Below, piece by piece: positions 25,680-34,188 of a stretch of 64,000 nucleotides of DNA. Position 1 is the stretch's first letter. Each line of letters starts with the position of its first letter. Source of the DNA: Agathobaculum sp. NTUH-O15-33 (lineage in GTDB: Bacteria > Bacillota > Clostridia > Oscillospirales > Butyricicoccaceae); NCBI RefSeq assembly GCF_033193315.1, contig NZ_CP136187.1:992001-1056000 (forward strand), in the 5' to 3' direction. A model generated the notes under the pieces. That model had not been told where the DNA came from and ran no database searches. It saw only the letters and a program-made list of their open reading frames with translations. Made by a program: the position numbers and the translations under genes.

Positions 25680-26526
25680 ATGCGCCTTGTATGCGCGGGG
25701 CGGCGGCTGCGCACCTGCGTCCGGCCGCTCGCGGGTCTGTTGCGCGCGGCCGGGCAGATGCGGCGGCTGACGCTGCGCCACGCCCGCCGCCCGCCCGCCG
25801 TGACCCATACCCATGTGCTGCACGTGTCCCAAACCGTGCTGACGCGGCAGGTGCGGCAGCTCAGCGTGGTGTACGCGCCCGTTTCGGCGCGGCGCGCAGA
25901 TATCGCTTTGGCATTCCACGCTTCTGGTGCCCGTGGTGCTGCGCGCGGCGCAGCGGCAGGCGCGCGGCGAATGGCGCGCCCTGTTTCGGCCCGCGGCGGC
26001 GGCGCGCACCGTACGGGTGCTCGCCCCCGCGTTCAGCCAACTGTTCCGCCGCATGATCGAGGAGGAACAGCGCTATTACCACACCCGGCCCACGCAAACG
26101 CGTCAGCTTTTGTGGCGGCTGCTCGGCGCGCGCAGCACGCTGCATCTGCTCACGCAGTTTTACGCGGGCGAGGTGCCGTATCACATGCTGGGCGGCATGG
26201 GCGGTACGGCGGCCGCGCGGCTGCTGCCCGCGGTGCTGGGCGGCGGGAGGCTTCCGGACGCGGGGGGAAGGCGGGCCGACCCCGCCCTTCGCCTGCTGCA
26301 GGGTCAGAAGGAAACGCTCAAGCTTTCCTATCACCGGCAGACGCGCGAAACGATCCGGGCGGATGCCGGCGCGAAAACGCGGGACGAAGCGGCTTCGTCC
26401 GCGCCCCGCGCCCATGCGCCCGAAGCGCCGCGCCTGAGCGAGCAGGAGATGCGGCATATCGTTCAGCGCGTCTTTCGCGAGCTGGCCCGCGGCCACGCGC
26501 GCGACCGGCTGCGCGGAAAGGAGTAA
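25680..26526 (+). pseudogene. Uncharacterised injection-system gene with an apparent +1 frameshift
   Basis: An ATG at 25680 has a textbook GGAGGT ribosome-binding site nine bases upstream. Its frame gives MRLVCAGRRLRTCVRPLAGL and HTHVLHVSQTVLTRQVRQLSVVYAP, then turns into implausible Arg/Ala-rich sequence after about 25885. From about 25890 the +1 frame is a convincing protein: LWHSTLLVPVVLRAAQRQ, FSQLFRRMIEEEQRYYHT, LTQFYAGEVPYHMLGG and a helical end QEMRHIVQRVFRELARGH. Removing one base from the CCC at 25878-25880 joins them into one product of about 281 residues. I do not recognise the family. The position between second tube and LysM-type gene suggests a structural or assembly role. Two separate genes are also possible. 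Confidence 0.55.
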
Positions 26527-26529
26527 GCG

Positions 26530-27192
26530 ATGGACCCCACGATTCTGGCGTTTGAAAAGGCGCAGGTGTTTTCCTGCGACGAGCAGGGCAGGCCCGATTG
26601 GAAGCAGCACTTTTCGGTGCAGTTCAACCCGTCCTCCATTTCGATCACCGAGCCGATCGGGGACGACGCGGCCGCCTCTGTCACGGCGGATAAGGCGCCG
26701 CGCCGCCGCCTGTTCGGCAACAAGCCTTCGCTGCACTTTTCGGCGAAGCTGTTTTTCAATACCATTTTGGGGCTTGACCTGCCGACCGGCGACGTGCGCG
26801 ACCAGCTGCGCAAGTTCTACTATTTCTTTAACGACCAAGCGCACACGGCCGCCGGAACCGGCGACCGCAAGCTGATCTGCTTTGCGTGGTCGACGATTCA
26901 GGTGTACGGTTTTTTGGCCGGTATGCAGGTGAGCTATACGATGTTCGCGCCGAACGGCACGCCCGTGCGGGCGGAGGCCGATATCGCGATAGACGGGCGC
27001 TACTGCGGCAATAACGGCGATTATCTGCGCGAAGGGCCGGGCGACGAGGCCGCGCGCGCGGCGCAAACGGCGCGCGATGTGCTGGAACGCGCCCAGCGGA
27101 CGGCAAGCGGCGCGGCCGGGTGGCGCGATGTGGCGTTGGAGCTGGATTTGGCCAACCCGCGGCTGATGACAACGTGCGGAACAAAAGGCTGA
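26530..27192 (+). CDS. Tube-baseplate connecting protein, Afp7-type (CIS tube N-terminal domain, degenerate LysM)
   Basis: The 220-residue protein has the N-terminal pattern of the Afp7/Pvc7 family: FEKAQVFSCDEQG, then FSVQFNPSSISITEP, and FSAKLFFNTILG. Family members end in a LysM domain. Here the last 25 residues (WRDVALELDLANPRLMTTCGTKG) keep the LysM-like pattern of aliphatic positions and the NPR motif, but it is short and lacks the usual xxPGxxL end. It likely links the first tube ring to the baseplate hub. It starts 4 bases after the previous stop. Confidence 0.82.
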   Translation: MDPTILAFEKAQVFSCDEQGRPDWKQHFSVQFNPSSISITEPIGDDAAASVTADKAPRRRLFGNKPSLHFSAKLFFNTILGLDLPTGDVRDQLRKFYYFFNDQAHTAAGTGDRKLICFAWSTIQVYGFLAGMQVSYTMFAPNGTPVRAEADIAIDGRYCGNNGDYLREGPGDEAARAAQTARDVLERAQRTASGAAGWRDVALELDLANPRLMTTCGTKG

Positions 27193-27213
27193 CGCGAAGG
27201 GGGCCCGGCAGAT

Positions 27214-28284
27214 ATGCAGACCTTTGAAGAACTGAAAAAGCATTATGGCGGGTTCGACCTGCCCATGGCCTCGGTGAAGATCGGCGGGACGGAGCTGTGG
27301 AACAGCGGCCTTTTCACGGTGACCGAGATACGGATCGAAATGAGCTGCGGCGAAGCGGCGGGATACGCCGGGATCCGGCTGGACGAGCTCGCGCACGAAA
27401 GCGATCTGACCGGGCGGCTTGACAAGCTGTTGCAGCTGGGCGAAACGGTAAGCGTCGCCCTCGGCTACGCGGGGCGGGTAAAGCAGGTGTTTTTGGGCTA
27501 CCTCAGCGGCGTTGCCTACGAGATGGGGCCGCGCTGGGAGCAAGCGCCCCTTCGGATACAGCTGGACTGTCTGGACGCCAAGGGACTGATGCGCCCGGTG
27601 CGCTGCTTTGCCAGCGGCGGCAAGCAGAGCAAGCTGGTGAGCGAGATACTGGGCCGCGCGGCCTACCGGGGCGCGCTGGGCAAAAAGAAGACCGCTTCCA
27701 TCCCGGCTTCGCGCGATACCGAGATGCTATGGGATGGCTGGAGCGACTGCGAGATGCTGTGCCGGATCGCGCGGCGGCAGCATTTTTTGTTTTACTGCGC
27801 GGGCGGCGAAACGCATTTCCGGGAGGATGAACCGGCGGGCGCGCCCGTCGCCGCGCTGGAATGGGGCGACGCGGCCGATACGCTTTCGCTGCATTATTCC
27901 ATGGACAAGCTGGTGGGGCGCGTGCAGGTCGCGGGCGCGAACCCAAAGGGCGAGCGGGTCAAGGCCGAGGTAAAGCGCGGCGCCAAGACCCCGCACGCGG
28001 GCCGGAGCCTATCCGGCCGCCTGCCGCCGGAGGGCGAGTGCCTGCCCCTTGCCGGGGCGAGCACGCCGGAGACCCTGCGCGCCGAAGCCGAGGCCCGCAT
28101 GCGCGAGCATGAAAAGGAATATGCCACCGGCTCTTCCGAGGGCGTGGGCCTGCCCGAATTATTGCCCGGCGCGGCGGTGACCGTGCGCGGCGCCGGGCTG
28201 GGCGGCAGCGCGATGCTGCTGGAGACCGTGCACACGCTGGAAGCGGGCGGCTATCGCACGGCGTGCCGGTTCCGGCTGCTTTAA
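27214..28284 (+). CDS. Spike hub protein, late control protein D/VgrG N-terminal type (Afp8 N-terminal part)
   Basis: The 356-residue product matches phage late control protein D and the gp27-like hub part of VgrG: LPMASVKIGG, a gp27-like beta-barrel, the middle KQSKLVSEILGRAAYRG and WDGWSDCEMLCRIARRQHFLFYC, and the end LLPGAAVTVRG with TACRFRLL. It forms the trimeric hub that links tube and baseplate to the spike needle. In Afp the hub and needle are one protein (Afp8); here the needle is encoded by the next gene, so they are split. The start at 27214 has a gggggcccg upstream and lies 21 bases after the preceding stop. Confidence 0.85.
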   Translation: MQTFEELKKHYGGFDLPMASVKIGGTELWNSGLFTVTEIRIEMSCGEAAGYAGIRLDELAHESDLTGRLDKLLQLGETVSVALGYAGRVKQVFLGYLSGVAYEMGPRWEQAPLRIQLDCLDAKGLMRPVRCFASGGKQSKLVSEILGRAAYRGALGKKKTASIPASRDTEMLWDGWSDCEMLCRIARRQHFLFYCAGGETHFREDEPAGAPVAALEWGDAADTLSLHYSMDKLVGRVQVAGANPKGERVKAEVKRGAKTPHAGRSLSGRLPPEGECLPLAGASTPETLRAEAEARMREHEKEYATGSSEGVGLPELLPGAAVTVRGAGLGGSAMLLETVHTLEAGGYRTACRFRLL

Positions 28285-28303
28285 GCGGAAGGAGTGGGAA
28301 ATC

Positions 28304-29062
28304 TTGAGCGAATGGGATACGCCGTTTGGGGCCGCCGCGTTTGAGATCGGCGTGATCGAAGCCTCGGGCGAGGAAAAGGACAAGGGGCTGGTGCGCGTGC
28401 GCCTGCCCTTCATGCCGGAGGGCAAGGACGTGCTGGAGGGCGTGGAGGTCTTGCAGCTGCCGGGCGGCCCGAAGGACGGCAGCTTTCTGCTGCCGGAAAA
28501 GGGCGCGCGCGTGCTGGTCGGCTGGATGGGGGCCGAGCGGCGGCCGGTGGTGCTCGGCAGCCTGAACGACCCCGCCGGTACCTTGGCGCAGCAGTGCGGC
28601 AAAAAGGGAAACGCGGTAAAGCGGCTGCATACGAACAGCGGCGCGGGCCTTGCGTGGGACGAGGACGCCGGACAAAAGTCCCTTTCAGTGGAAACGCCGG
28701 GCGGTTTGCGCCTGACGCTGTCCGACAAGGCGAACACGGTGCGCGTGACGGGAAAAGGCGGCAAGAACGTGATCGAGATCAGCGAAAAGGATCAAAAGAT
28801 ATCGGTTTGCGCGGAAAAGGGGATCGAGCTGGCGGTCGGCAGAAACAAGCTGACGATCCATACCGACGGCATCGAGCTTTCCGGCGGCAAATTCACCGTG
28901 AAAACCGATTCGATCGCGCTCAACGGTAAGCAGAAGGCCGCGATAGAGGGCGCTAACGTGACGCTCAGCGGCAGCCAGACCAAGGTGGAGGCAAAGGTCA
29001 ATCTTTCGCTCAAGGCAAACGGCATCGCGTCGCTGGACGGCAATCTGGTCAAGATCAAGTGA
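28304..29062 (+). CDS. Spike needle protein, baseplate assembly protein V/VgrG C-terminal type
   Basis: The 252-residue product has an OB-like N-terminal domain (FEIGVIEASGEEKDKGLVRVRLPF, then LPEKGARVLVGWMG and RRPVVLGSL) typical of gpV/gp5 spikes. A C-terminal half of regular, Gly/Lys/Ser-rich repeats (KISVCAEKGIELAVG, LTIHTDGIELSGG, FTVKTDSIALNG) predicts a triple-stranded beta-helix needle. The start is a TTG at 28304 after a ggaaggagtggg ribosome-binding site, so it is an alternative start codon. It complements the separate hub protein just upstream and would carry the PAAR-like tip at its end. Confidence 0.85.
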   Translation: MSEWDTPFGAAAFEIGVIEASGEEKDKGLVRVRLPFMPEGKDVLEGVEVLQLPGGPKDGSFLLPEKGARVLVGWMGAERRPVVLGSLNDPAGTLAQQCGKKGNAVKRLHTNSGAGLAWDEDAGQKSLSVETPGGLRLTLSDKANTVRVTGKGGKNVIEISEKDQKISVCAEKGIELAVGRNKLTIHTDGIELSGGKFTVKTDSIALNGKQKAAIEGANVTLSGSQTKVEAKVNLSLKANGIASLDGNLVKIK

Positions 29063-29075
29063 GGAGGATGGCGGC

Positions 29076-29450
29076 ATGGCGCAGGAGATCAAATTTCCGC
29101 CGCGGCTCGACGCGGCAGCCGGCTTCGCGGAAACGGACGAGGCCGAGCAGATCCGCCAGTCGGTGCGTCTGATCCTGCTGACAAACGTGGGCGAACGGCC
29201 GATGCGGCCGGAATTCGGCAGCCGTATACGGCAGTACCTGTTTGAGCCGATGAACGAAACGACGCGCCAGCTTTTGAAGCAGGAGGTCGTCGGCGCGCTG
29301 ACGCGGTGGGAGCCGCGCATCCGCGAGCTGGAAGTCGAAGCCGACACGGGCGGCCTTCGCGCGGGCCGGCTGCGGATGGATATCCGCTATGTCGTCCGCG
29401 CCACGGGCGCGCCCGACCGGCTGGACGTGGCGCTAAGCGGGGAGGCGTGA
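29076..29450 (+). CDS. Baseplate wedge protein gp25-like (Afp9)
   Basis: The 124-residue protein has the lysozyme-like gp25 fold motifs: EIKFPPRLDAAAGFAETDEAEQIRQSVRLILLTNVGERPMRPEFGSR, including the family's conserved ExR-type element around GERPMRPEFGS, and a C-terminal beta-strand pattern. gp25 nucleates sheath assembly on the baseplate. It lies in the canonical position after the spike genes with a gaggaggatggcgg ribosome-binding site. Confidence 0.9.
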   Translation: MAQEIKFPPRLDAAAGFAETDEAEQIRQSVRLILLTNVGERPMRPEFGSRIRQYLFEPMNETTRQLLKQEVVGALTRWEPRIRELEVEADTGGLRAGRLRMDIRYVVRATGAPDRLDVALSGEA

Positions 29451-29452
29451 CC

Positions 29453-31798
29453 ATGAACGGAGAACAGGATTTGCACGCGCTCCTCCGCTCGTATTTGCCG
29501 GACTGGCCGGCTGACGCGGGGGAGAGCGACCCCGCGCGGGCGCTGCTGGAAGCTTCCGCGCCGCTTTTCGAGCGCACGGAAGCGCTCATAGGGCGCATGA
29601 TGGAAAAGCACCGCGCCGTTTTTCTGGATATGCTCGCGGGCGAAAACCAACCGGGACGGCCCGCGTGCGGCTGGGTGCGGCTTTTGCCCGCGCCGGACGC
29701 GCCGCCGCGCGTGCTTCCCGCCGGCACGCGCTTTGTTGCCGAAACGGGCGGCACGGTGGAGACCGCCCGTGCGGTGTGCCTATCGGCCAACCGGATCGAG
29801 CGGATCGAGCTGGTCGAGCCCGCGAAAAGCCTGCGGCTTACGGTACCGGCCACGGAGGACGGCTCTTTTCCGTCCCTTTGCCCCGGGGACCGCGCGGCGG
29901 GGCAGTATCGGCAGACGGTGTGGCGCGCTGTGTTTGCGGACGGTTTTTTCACGGGCGCGCCCTTTCTGCTGCGTCCCGCGCCGGTCTGCGGCGAACCATG
30001 CGAATGGACGCTGCAAAGCGCGGAAGGCACGGAAACGCTTTTGGCCAAACCGGAAGAGGGGTGCGTTTGCCTGACGCCGGCCGATCTTAACGCGGGCCAT
30101 GCCGGGGAAATAATCGTGGAGGGAAAAATACCGGCCGGCTTTCGCGTGTCCGCCGAAGCGTGCGCGGCCGTGCTTCCGGCTTGCGAGCGCCCGCCGGACG
30201 CGGTGCTGGTGGAAGAGAACCCGGCGGACGGGGATGATTTCATGCCGTTCGGCGACCGGCTCCAGCTGGAAAGCTGCTGCTATCTGGCGTGCGATACGCT
30301 GTTTGGGCGCGTATCGTCGGTGATCGAAGCGGGCTTTGCCCTTACGCTGTCGGAACGGGCGTTCGGCATGGAGCTGCTCGATCAAACGGAGCCGGAATAC
30401 CGGCTGGTCATGCGCCGCATGCCCGAGCCGTATAAGCCGCCCGTGTACCATGCCGTACCGCAGCAAGTGGTGTGGGAGTATTGGAACGGGCAGGTCTGGA
30501 CGGCCCTGCCCGGCTGCGAGCGGCAAACGGGCCTGTTTGCGCAGGCCGGCGCGGAACGGGCGCGCCTGAAGTTTGCGGCGCCCAAGGATTGGGAACGGAT
30601 CGAATGGCAGGGGCGAAACGCGTTTTGGCTGCGTCTGCGCCTGAAACGAGCGGACGATTGCTATGGGTTGCCCTGCCGGCAAATGGTGCCGCGCGTGCGG
30701 GGGCTGACCTTCCGCGCGGGGGAAGCGCCGCTTGAGCCGAGAGAAACACGCCTTGACGGCGACGGCGCGCTGGACGGCTTGACCGCGACCCGGCCGCCGG
30801 TCATGTACTGGAAGCTTGCGTGCGCCGACCCCATACAGCTTTTGTGGCGCGTGGAGGACGCGGCCGAGGAAGCGTGCTCCACACCGCAATGGGAGTATGG
30901 CTTGGCGGACGGCGGCTTTCGTCCCCTTGCCCTGACGGACGGGACCGGCGGCCTGTGGCGCACCGGCACGATCACGCCGTCCTTTCCGGCGGCGTTTGCA
31001 CGGTCGCGGCACTTTGGCGAAAGCGGCTTTTGGCTGCGCGTGTGGAATCCGCCGCAAACGCGGGGCGCGCTGTACAGCCACGCGGTATGGGCTAGGGCGG
31101 AGCAGATGGGCGACGTACCGGCGGGCGCGCTGCAACCGTGGGAGCAGGTGGAAGGCCTCGCGGGGGCCGTTATACTGGGCGCGTTTGGCGGCGATACGCC
31201 GCCTGAAACGGATGAACAGGCGCGGCGGCGGGCCGGGCATGGGCTGCACCACCAATTTCGCGCCGTTACGGCGGAGGATGTGTCCATCCTGCTGTGCGAT
31301 GCGTTTCGAGAGGTTGCTTTTGTAGCCTGCGGCCATACGGATTTGGGCGCGCTGCGCGTTGCCGTGCTGCTGTGCGATAACAGGCAGACGGCGTTTGAGC
31401 AGGTCCGGGAACGGATGGAGCGGTTTTTAAAGGATCGCTTGCCGCTTGGCGTAGGGCGGGTGGAGATCACCGAACCGGATCAAGCGAAGGTTTGCGCGGC
31501 GGTCTCGGTCGCGGGCATCGCGCCGCAGGACTGGCCCATGGCGGAAGCCGGGCTGCAACAAGCGTTTGAGGCTTACCTCGATCCGTTGACGGGCGGCGGA
31601 GGCCGCGGGTGGCCGCTTGGCGTTCGTCCCACGGAAAGACAGGTGGCCGATCGGCTCGATCAAGCGCTGCGCAAGGCGGGCGGCTGGGTCGAGACCTGCC
31701 GCCTGTTTGCGGAGGAGCCCGTGGCCGGGCAAACGTGGTGCGCGGTCGCGGCGGGCGAGCTGTACGCGCAGCGCTGCGAAGAGAAAGGGGCGGAGTAA
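29453..31798 (+). CDS. Large baseplate protein, gp6/baseplate J-like (Afp11)
   Basis: The 781-residue product begins MNGEQDLHALLRSYLPDW; the ATG at 29453 is chosen because it follows ggggaggcgtgacc right after the gp25 stop. Early residues DMLAGENQPGRPACGWVRL with PARVLPAGTRF-type motifs, and a late GAFGGDTPPETDEQARRRAGHGLHHQFRAVTAEDVSILL segment, match the wedge proteins of Afp11/gp6 type. It should form the main baseplate wedge with the next gene's product. The next gene starts directly after its stop. Length is near that of Afp11-type proteins. Confidence 0.85.
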   Translation: MNGEQDLHALLRSYLPDWPADAGESDPARALLEASAPLFERTEALIGRMMEKHRAVFLDMLAGENQPGRPACGWVRLLPAPDAPPRVLPAGTRFVAETGGTVETARAVCLSANRIERIELVEPAKSLRLTVPATEDGSFPSLCPGDRAAGQYRQTVWRAVFADGFFTGAPFLLRPAPVCGEPCEWTLQSAEGTETLLAKPEEGCVCLTPADLNAGHAGEIIVEGKIPAGFRVSAEACAAVLPACERPPDAVLVEENPADGDDFMPFGDRLQLESCCYLACDTLFGRVSSVIEAGFALTLSERAFGMELLDQTEPEYRLVMRRMPEPYKPPVYHAVPQQVVWEYWNGQVWTALPGCERQTGLFAQAGAERARLKFAAPKDWERIEWQGRNAFWLRLRLKRADDCYGLPCRQMVPRVRGLTFRAGEAPLEPRETRLDGDGALDGLTATRPPVMYWKLACADPIQLLWRVEDAAEEACSTPQWEYGLADGGFRPLALTDGTGGLWRTGTITPSFPAAFARSRHFGESGFWLRVWNPPQTRGALYSHAVWARAEQMGDVPAGALQPWEQVEGLAGAVILGAFGGDTPPETDEQARRRAGHGLHHQFRAVTAEDVSILLCDAFREVAFVACGHTDLGALRVAVLLCDNRQTAFEQVRERMERFLKDRLPLGVGRVEITEPDQAKVCAAVSVAGIAPQDWPMAEAGLQQAFEAYLDPLTGGGGRGWPLGVRPTERQVADRLDQALRKAGGWVETCRLFAEEPVAGQTWCAVAAGELYAQRCEEKGAE

Positions 31799-33199
31799 AT
31801 GCCGGAACCGATCGGTCTGGACGAAGGGGGATATGACGCGCTTTATCAGGCGCTGGTACAGGGCGTGTCCGCGCGGGTGCCCGGCTGGACGGACGCATAT
31901 GCCGCGTCGCCCACGGTTACGTTTGCCGAAACCATGGCGTGGCTGATTGACATGCAGCGCTTTTACATCGACCGGATCACGGAGGAGCACCGGCTTTGCC
32001 TGCTGCGGCTGCTTGGCGGGCGGCTTACCGCCGCGCGCGCCGCACACGGCGTTATGCGGCTGGACAGCGCCGGGCGGTGCGGGGTTTTGTCGCGCGGCAC
32101 GCTGTTTTATGCCGGAGAAATCCCCTTTGAAACCGATGCGGCGCTGACCTTGCGCGGCGAAGCCGCGCTGGTGCCGGTCACCCAGTGCCGCACCGAAGCG
32201 ACCTGCGAAGCGGACTACGGCGGCGCGGATTGGGAAGCCCTTCCGTGGCAGGGCGGCGTATGCCGCGTGCGGCGGTGCGCGGAACCGACGGTCTGGCAAA
32301 CGGACGGCGCGGCGGGGCAAATCATACAGCTTGAAAAGGACGTTTTACCGGCCGGCCTGCGTCTGCTCGTGGCGGAAGGCGAAACCGGCTGGCGCGAACT
32401 GCCGCTCGACCCGCCCGTCCAGACCGATCAGCCGACCGGGCCGGGCTGCCGGTATGATCCGCTGCGCCATGCGCTGGTGCTGGGCGACGGGCGCGATTTT
32501 TTGATCCCGCCGGCCAGACGGCACGGACTGCGCCCGCTTGTCCTGCGGCGCAGCTTGGGCGCGGCGGGCAACCTGCCCGCGGGCGCCGCGCTGACTGGCG
32601 CGGACGGCGCGCGGGGCACGCTGGTCAAGGACGCTTGCGGCGGCCGAAACGCCGGAACCGTGCGGGAGGCGCTGCAAGCGCGGCTGAAAGCGCTGGAGCA
32701 GCCGCTCCGCGCGGTCACGGCTGCGGATATCGAGCGGCTGCTTCTGCGCGCGCCGGGGGCTGCGGTGCGGCGGGCGCGCGCCTATGAAGCGGCGGATCAT
32801 ACGGTGTGCGCCGTGGTGGAAGCTGTAAACGGCGCGGTGGACGTCGAGCGCGTGCGGCGGTACCTCGCGCCGCGCATGGTGCTTGGTACGCGGGTGCAAA
32901 TCAGCGCGCCGCGTGTATTAACGGTTGATCTGCGCATGTGCGTGGCGGCGGGGACGTCCGCGCAAAAGCAAGCGCTGCGGCAGGCGGCGGGCGACTGGAT
33001 TGCGCGCACGCCCATTGGCGGCACGCTGGAACAGGCGGCGCTGGTTCACGCCTTGGAAGCGGCCGGCGGGGTGGAGCGGATCGACGCGGTCGCGATCACG
33101 CCGCGTGACGGCGCTTTGGGCCGCGCATATGGCGGCAGGGTGGAGACCGCGCCCGATGTGGTTTGCAGGTTGGGCGCTTGCGAGATCGAGGAGGGATGA
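31799..33199 (+). CDS. Second baseplate J-like protein (Afp12-like)
   Basis: The 466-residue protein begins DEGGYDALYQALVQGVSARVPGWTDAYAASPTVTFAETMAWLIDMQRFYIDRITEEH. The rest holds a baseplate J-type pattern (RLGGRLTAARAAHGVMRLDS, then NAGTVREALQAR and VTAADIERLLLRAPG, VRRYLAPRMVLGTRVQISAP). It should pair with the larger wedge protein. The start directly follows the upstream stop. Its end overlaps the next start by ATGA. The relation to Afp12 rests on position and pattern only. Confidence 0.8.
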   Translation: MPEPIGLDEGGYDALYQALVQGVSARVPGWTDAYAASPTVTFAETMAWLIDMQRFYIDRITEEHRLCLLRLLGGRLTAARAAHGVMRLDSAGRCGVLSRGTLFYAGEIPFETDAALTLRGEAALVPVTQCRTEATCEADYGGADWEALPWQGGVCRVRRCAEPTVWQTDGAAGQIIQLEKDVLPAGLRLLVAEGETGWRELPLDPPVQTDQPTGPGCRYDPLRHALVLGDGRDFLIPPARRHGLRPLVLRRSLGAAGNLPAGAALTGADGARGTLVKDACGGRNAGTVREALQARLKALEQPLRAVTAADIERLLLRAPGAAVRRARAYEAADHTVCAVVEAVNGAVDVERVRRYLAPRMVLGTRVQISAPRVLTVDLRMCVAAGTSAQKQALRQAAGDWIARTPIGGTLEQAALVHALEAAGGVERIDAVAITPRDGALGRAYGGRVETAPDVVCRLGACEIEEG

Positions 33200-34176
33200 A
33201 CGTGCAGGCCAAACGGGAACAGCGCTCCGACCGGGCGGCGGGGCGTTCCGGCAAAATCGAGGGCTTTACGGATCGGGGCGTGCACGGCCTCCTTTGCGAA
33301 GCGGAACAGGCGTATTACCTGACCGGGGTGCTGGACAGCGGCGCGGCGGGAATGGAGTGGAGCCGGTTCGTTTGGGAAGCCGAAGGGTTCGCGCAAATGG
33401 ATATGTACGCCCTTGTCAGCGACCGGCGGTCCGCTTGCCTCGCGCTGGATACGGCGCCGCTGCGCGAGGTGCCCGCGCAGATCATGCAGCAGGGCGGGGT
33501 GCGGCGCACCGGTGCGCGCGCGCTTTTATTCGCGCCGGAAAATACCGTGCCGCCGATGCGCGGGCGTTACTGCCGGATCTGCGGCGTGTTCCGGCGCGCG
33601 GCAAAATCCGGCGGTACGCTGCATGGCTGGCGCGCGTCCTATCCCAAACAAAGCTTTGCCGGCTATTTGCCCGCGGTATATCAAGGGTACGATTTGCTGG
33701 AACGCTATTTCGCGGTGTTTGAGGATTTATATTTGGAACGGGAGGAACAGATCGGCCGTTTCGCCGAGCGGCTCGATCCTGCCCGGTGCGGCAGGGAGGA
33801 TCTCGACCGCTTGGCCGATTGGCTGTTAGTGCCGCACGGCGCCGTTCTGCCCGATCAAACGCTGCGGCGGCTGGTGCGGTCGGCGGCGGAGCTGAACCGG
33901 CGCAAAGGTACGGCGCGGTATTATCGCACGCTGCTGTGGCTCGTCACGGGCGAACTGCCGGAGCTGCGGCCCGAGCCCACGCGGGACCGGCCGGGCGAGC
34001 GGCGGCTTCAAATCATTTTTAAACGGCCGGTTGATTTGCCGCGCGCGTGGCTCGTGGGGTTGCTCCGGCGGGTGCAGCCGCTCGGCGTCGCGTTTTCGCT
34101 GGTTGTGCCGGAGCAAAAAACGCCGCCGGCCGCGCTGGATCAGGATGCGCTGGGCGGTACGGCGCGCATGGGATAG
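33196..34176 (+). CDS. Baseplate tail-I-type protein
   Basis: The 326-residue product starts at an ATG overlapping the preceding stop (ATGA) after gaggag. The C-terminal half contains FAGYLPAVYQGYDLLERYFAVFEDLYLEREEQIGRFAERLDP and LADWLLVPHG, then LVRSAAELNRRKGTARYYRTLLWLVTG, all typical of the phage tail protein I-like domain of contractile systems. The N-terminal 130 residues are a variable domain (GFTDRGVHGLLCEAEQAYYL, and a paired CxxC in GRYCRICGVFRR). It probably links the baseplate to fibres. Homologues with this layout occur just before the ATPase gene in Afp/PVC-like clusters. Confidence 0.8.
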   Translation: MNVQAKREQRSDRAAGRSGKIEGFTDRGVHGLLCEAEQAYYLTGVLDSGAAGMEWSRFVWEAEGFAQMDMYALVSDRRSACLALDTAPLREVPAQIMQQGGVRRTGARALLFAPENTVPPMRGRYCRICGVFRRAAKSGGTLHGWRASYPKQSFAGYLPAVYQGYDLLERYFAVFEDLYLEREEQIGRFAERLDPARCGREDLDRLADWLLVPHGAVLPDQTLRRLVRSAAELNRRKGTARYYRTLLWLVTGELPELRPEPTRDRPGERRLQIIFKRPVDLPRAWLVGLLRRVQPLGVAFSLVVPEQKTPPAALDQDALGGTARMG

Positions 34177-34188
34177 GAGGAAAGCGTC

